A DNA stretch of 64,000 bases, taken from the NCBI GenBank assembly GCA_002633025.1, contig NMRB01001188.1, positions 151,222 through 215,221 on the forward strand, written 5' to 3'. The translations under genes and the position numbers were made by a program. This stretch comes from Notospermus geniculatus. Taxonomy: Eukaryota > Nemertea > Pilidiophora > Heteronemertea > Lineidae. The notes under the pieces were generated by a model. It was not told the DNA's origin. It saw nothing but the letters and a program-made list of their open reading frames with translations, and made no database searches. Shown here in pieces: positions 25,701 through 31,700 of this stretch. Every line of letters begins with the position of its first letter. The stretch's first letter is position 1.

Positions 25701-28700
25701 TACCGTGAGGTAACTGGTACTTGCTGCCAGAGCTTTGATTTTTGTTTGTAATGCACAGATCGTACTTTTACCAAACTCCACGGCAACCCCAAGCCAGTGT
25801 TCTGAGTTGGCAGGAACGGACTTCTCAAACATCACATAGACGCCAAATTTGATTGTGTCTTCGTTGCCAAACGTCCAACCGCCGATACGTTTCCCTGAAA
25901 AGACAGTGGTGCACATGTGACTTCGAGTGTTACTGGGGCCCGATTCACAAAGCGCTCATAGCGTACGTATGATCTTAGCACTGCCCGTATGTATTGTTCG
26001 TCGACTTGCCGACAGTAGATACCTGCAGTGCTAAGATCAAACCCCCGGATCTTTTGCGAAAACTCACTTTCACTGTGATTTACACCAATACCTCCATGTT
26101 AACACAAAGAATACATTACCTGCATTTGTGGCTTTTTCAACTTCAAGTCTTGCGCGGGCACTACACTTTCCCTTCGCATCCTTGTAGTTCTTATACTGGA
26201 AAATATCCTTGGGAATGCAGTGGTATGAGGTGCCAGAACTGTAGACGAGGACGCCGCATATGGACATTTGGTTGGTAGTACCCAACGGGGCAATGGCATC
26301 AATGGCCAAATCGACCTGCCAGTGTGGTATCTGGACTTCAAGGAATACCTCACCAGATTTGCCGACTGGTATGCCAGTTGCCACACGCGAGTTATCCAGG
26401 GTGCATTTCGGCTTCAACGTTGGGTCCTACAACAAAAAGGAAACTCATAATCGAAAACAATTTGGTACACATGTCTAATACTGCCGGAGTAAAACTACTG
26501 TCATCCATGTGTTGACTTTCAGTTTGCTCACGCAGGTCTTGCATCCTGAATCATCAGGATCTACACGCAAAATGCTCTTTCTCTCGATGGAAGGAGTAGT
26601 GGGGACCGCTAAAGGCCTAGACTTCCTCAGGATGTAGGTCTTGCTGTCAGGCGTGACTTCGTCTGTAAATCAAGGCAGCACGACACTTACGAGTGTTGAA
26701 TCCGAGCATCCTTTCGTTTTGAAGGACGCCTGTCCAACCCATATCTCATTCTCATTGTTATACTCAGCACCGGCGCTGACCCAGTATGTCTTCGCTTCCT
26801 CTTTGCAAGCAATCATGATGGCGTCGAATTCGATCCAAAGCTCCAGTTGTTGCTTGTCCGTGGCGCCTGCAGCCACTGATACGGGGCCGATTTTTAGAAT
26901 GGCACGGTCATGCTGGTGAGAGAAGAACACCGGTATTCTACACTCTACGCATCTGGGGCCCGATTCACAAAGCACACGTAAGTTCGCTATCTTAGCACGC
27001 TCTAAGTGAACGTTTACGTTTACGATTACACACTGGTAAGTTATATTACAAAACACTTTTAGATCACTCTTAACTAAAGCGTAGGTCTGAACTTACCCGT
27101 AAGTTAAGACTTATGCGTAACAACACAATCGATTACGGTACACAACACATGTCTTCTTGCGCGGTAAAGACACTTTGCACTAAGTAAGCACTACGAGTAC
27201 GTGAACATACTGAGTACACGTTCTTAGGCCTTCACGTAATCTTAAGAGTCCTTCGTGAATAACACGCAAACGGTACGTGTATGCTTAGAGTGTTAAGTAC
27301 ACGTAACCACTAAGTGTGCTTTGTGAATCAGGCCCCAGGGATGGGACGATGCTCGAAATCCTTATTTTTTTAATAAGACATATTTACAAGGATGGGGTTA
27401 TGATTTTAGGAGAACAAGGGACCAGACATTGCTAAGGTCCGCAGTAATCATTCAATGGCAGGGAGAAATCCAGGCCACAATTCTGGAAGTGGCGATGTCA
27501 TTGTTTGTCAATCTCTTGTTTATTGTTTTGAAATTCAACTCACCGGATAAACGCCAACTCTAGCATCCATCGTTGCCTTCAACTTCAATAAGTCAACATT
27601 CTTATCCTGTGTTATTTTATCACCTACGGTTAAGAAACAAAAGTTAGCCTATCGTAACAGGCAATGAGCAAGAGGAGGGTGCAGAATGAAATCTTGGAAG
27701 CATGATACACAGGTTTTCTTCGATGCGTGCAATCACAACGTCACACCCTAATGCTTGAAAATAGCCTCATCCCAAATGATTGAAGGTGTTCCCAGGTGGA
27801 CGTTTGTTCACACCCCCAAAGGATCAAAGGTGCTCCCAGGTGAACGTTTGTTCACACCGTAAAGGATCAAAGGTGCTCCCAGAATAAGCATAGTGAGTAA
27901 AAACACTGGGAAGAAGTCTTCCGCTGCGAGTTGGCTGATTGAGAGGAACATCATGAATGTCATGCTCCACTGCCACTCGAGTTGGCGGAAGATCTCAACG
28001 ACGCCGGATGACAGTTGCCCCGCGCCCGCAAAGCTGCTTTTCTCCGCTCGATTTATCTTGCACGGAAAAATTTTTTTTAGAGGTTCTTCAGCAACGGGAT
28101 GAAGAGTTCGATTACAGCAGCAAGGTACCATGGCTTGGTTCTCCCTGTGAGTGGAGGAGGAACTATACCGACAGCAGCCAGGAGAGGAAGAGTTCGGCAA
28201 CAGCAGCAAGAGTTCCCATGGCTTGGGTTCTCCCTGTGAGTGGAGGAGGAACTATACCGACAGTAGCAAGGAGAGGAAGAGTTCGGCAACAGCAGCAAGA
28301 GTTCCCATGGCTTGGGATCTCTGTGTGAGTGGAGGAGGAACTATACCGACAGCAGCCAGGAGAGGAAGAGTTCGCCAACAGCAGCTGCAGGAGGTACCAG
28401 GTTTGGGTTCTCCCTGTGAGTGGAGGAGGAACTACAGTAGCAAGGAGAGGAAGAGTTCGGCAACAGCAGCAAGAGTTCCCATGGCTTGGGATCTCTGTGT
28501 GAGTGTGGAGGAGGAACTATACCGACAGTAGCAAGGAGAGGAAGAGTTCGCCAACAGCAGCAAGAGTTCCCATGGCTTGGGATCTCTGTGTGAGTGGAGG
28601 AGGAACTATACCGACAGTAGCAAGGAGAGGAAGAGTTCGGCAACAGCAGCAAGGTACCATGGCTTGGGATCTCCGTGTGAATGGAGGAGGAACTATATAC

Positions 28701-31700
28701 CGACAGTAGCAAGGAGAGGAAGAGTTCGGCAACAGCAGCAAGGTACCATGGCTTGGGATCTCCGTGTGAGTGGAGGAGGAACTATATACCGAAGTTAGCA
28801 AGGACAGGAAGAGTGCGGCAAGAGCAACCATGGCTTGGGTTCTCTCTGTGTGTTAAGAAGGAAATATTGGGGAAGTAGCCAGAAGGACGGGAGAGTTCCG
28901 GCTCTGCCGGAGCAGCAGGCCGAGAGTTGCCGCCTACCTTTATGCGATATTCTAACATTATACAACAACATGATCACAACCGGAGGCGTAGTGGCAGTGA
29001 CAGGGGTGAAGAGTTCCACGTCCAAATCCTGATTGTCCTTTTGTGGTAGCTCTATCGTTAGTTTGTAGGCCACCTTGGTTCCAATTTTCCCTTCTATCGG
29101 CCCTGTTTTAGTCAGCGTAAACTTCATTGATGTTGGATATGTAACAGTCGCCTTCAATTCAGAAACGGTTGATATGTTATTGAATAAATTCGCGAACTGT
29201 AAATCATACACTTGACAATCAAACTTAAAATGATTCTTACCCACGTGTGTAATATGGACGTTACATAGCAACATAATCGTCGTTTCGTTGTCAGGAGTAA
29301 ACAGTTCTACCAACATGTCCTGGTTATCCTTCTTCGGGAATTGTATCGTCAGCTTGAAGCTGCGTTTGTCACCAATTCTGATGTCAACACCTTTCGTACC
29401 AGGTTTGCCTTGTTTGGTCAGCACGAACTTCTTGGCTGCCTTATAAGGTTTTGGCAGTGCCTAGACGATTAAAGTGAGGAAGACTAAGGGAGGAATACTA
29501 AAACAATAAATAAATGGGACAGTATAGACCTTGTATGATGAGAAACGCAAAGAAACTCAATGATACAACATGACTGAATAAAGTGAAACGGAGAATTCAG
29601 AAATATAGCAATAACCAATACTAATACATGTAGGGCCGATTTCACAAAGGATGTTTAAGACAAGTCTTAAACACACTTTCTGAAATCGGCCCGTAGTATA
29701 CGACTGGAAAAACTCAGACTGCAAAAATGAAGGAAACAGTAAGAATTCCATACATTAGAATCTCTAGAGTAAGGTGAGAGTGAGAAAATGAGTCGGAGGG
29801 AATACTAAGAAAACTAAAATGTAGGAATCTAGGCGGCAATATTGTGACCTGGCTTTATTTAGACCTACTAGCAGCAAGGTGAAAGCGCAGCCACCGATTT
29901 GGCCGAGGGCAACCACCACGTTGACCACCTCTCTATACTTAGTATACCCTTTTCCTCCTCCTTTTTGATCGCTTCTTCCTCTTCTTCGGCCGTCTCTCGG
30001 GAGGCGTTTCGGTTGACGTATCATCTTCGGTGTAGGGGTTGTCGCTCATGTCATGCTCATCCTCATCGTGTTCAGGCTCCTGGGGGTATTGCCTCTCTAA
30101 CTTTTCCGTACATTCTGGAAAGGGAGGAAAGTTTTGCAGTAAGAAATGTAATCGAATTTTACTCCTTCGGGCCCCCTCGGTGCAATAGGACAGCCATGGA
30201 AGCGGTTCTCATGGAGACAATCTAGGCGTGCGCCGCGTTTCATGAGCGTGCCGTTACATAGAGCTACACGGTTTGCGGTCACGTTGGTTAACAAAAGGGT
30301 TCGCGACCGTGAAGCCATTCTCGCGTATACCGTGTATCTCTATGTAAACGCAGCCATCCTTGTCTCCTACTTTATTATAGAGAAGATACAACAACAACAA
30401 CAACAACGTTTATCACATCACTGTTCTGACAAAGGTACTTTGTACCATAGAGTACAGGTCATAGATAACAGCCCTTTTGAACCGCCGAAGGTACGTGGTT
30501 TACATCATCCGACACAACCACCGCGCAACCAAGCAGCAAGGATTTGCCGCACGATCAGCAGATGAAGTACATTTCAGGTAATGAAATATAGGTAGGCTAT
30601 ACTAGTAGTCCGTTCACACGACAGCAGTTACAGGAACTCCCAATCAATAACCACATATTTCTGCAGTCGGGGGGCACATAGTCAAAAGTTAGCATTTCCT
30701 TGCAAAACCTACATAGAAAGGTTTGTGAAGGTTTGACGTTCATGTAAAAACAATTCAGACGCAGTGCCCAGAAAACCGAACATTGATTTGCTTGCTCGAG
30801 TGTTTGCAAGCACTTCTGGTGATGGAGATTTCAGTTGTACATGTACTCTTCACAGAACTCAACAAGTAGATAACTAACGTTAAGCTCACAGCACACCTCA
30901 GGAAATCTCTCTGAGACAATCGATTGCTGCGAGTCATGTGCTAATATAATAAAGGTCCGACTGTTTCGGCTGCGATTAAATAGAGCTACACGGGATACAG
31001 GCACGCCAGTTTGCAAATCCCTTCACAAAGGGTTCGCGATCGTGAAGCCATTGTTAACCAGCGTGTTCGTATACCGTGTAGCTCTATGTATGCCTACGTG
31101 TACTACCATAAGGCTGCAATCGCATAGAGCTACACGCTACATGGACACGCCAGTTAACAATGGCTTCACGGTCGCGAGCCCTTTGTGAAGCCATTGTTAA
31201 CCGGCGTGTCCGTGTACCGTGTAGCTGTATGTGAACCCGGCCTAAGGCCCCGATTACATAGAAGTATACGGTATAGGAAAACGCCGGTTAACAATGGCTT
31301 CACGGCCGCGAATCCTTTGTGAGGCCTTTGTTAACCGGCGTTTTCCTATACCGTATACTTCTATGTAATCGGGGTCTAAAGGAGTATTGGAAATGTCTTA
31401 CCATCGGATTGATTGTAGGCATTGCATGTTTCACCTTCCCAGCAGTCGTCGCACACGCACTGGCCTTCTTTGTGGCATCGACCATTGTGACATGGGCTGG
31501 AAAAAATCGGTACATAAGACTGTATCTTTGAACTGACAAGCGTTTCCCAAACAATGCGGGGAACACTGAATTATAGGAACAATTATAAACGTCACGCCAG
31601 CAACACGTGCCAGAGACAAATTTCGACCAATTCGTGACAACAGGTTTAAGAGCCCTTGGAAACAATAATTAATTTGAAGGAACCGCGTTCATGCCGCAGT

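Noticed and set aside
27957-28831. Several open frames on both strands of about 70-125 residues
   Set aside because: All come from the ~90-base tandem repeat and shift frame between units.
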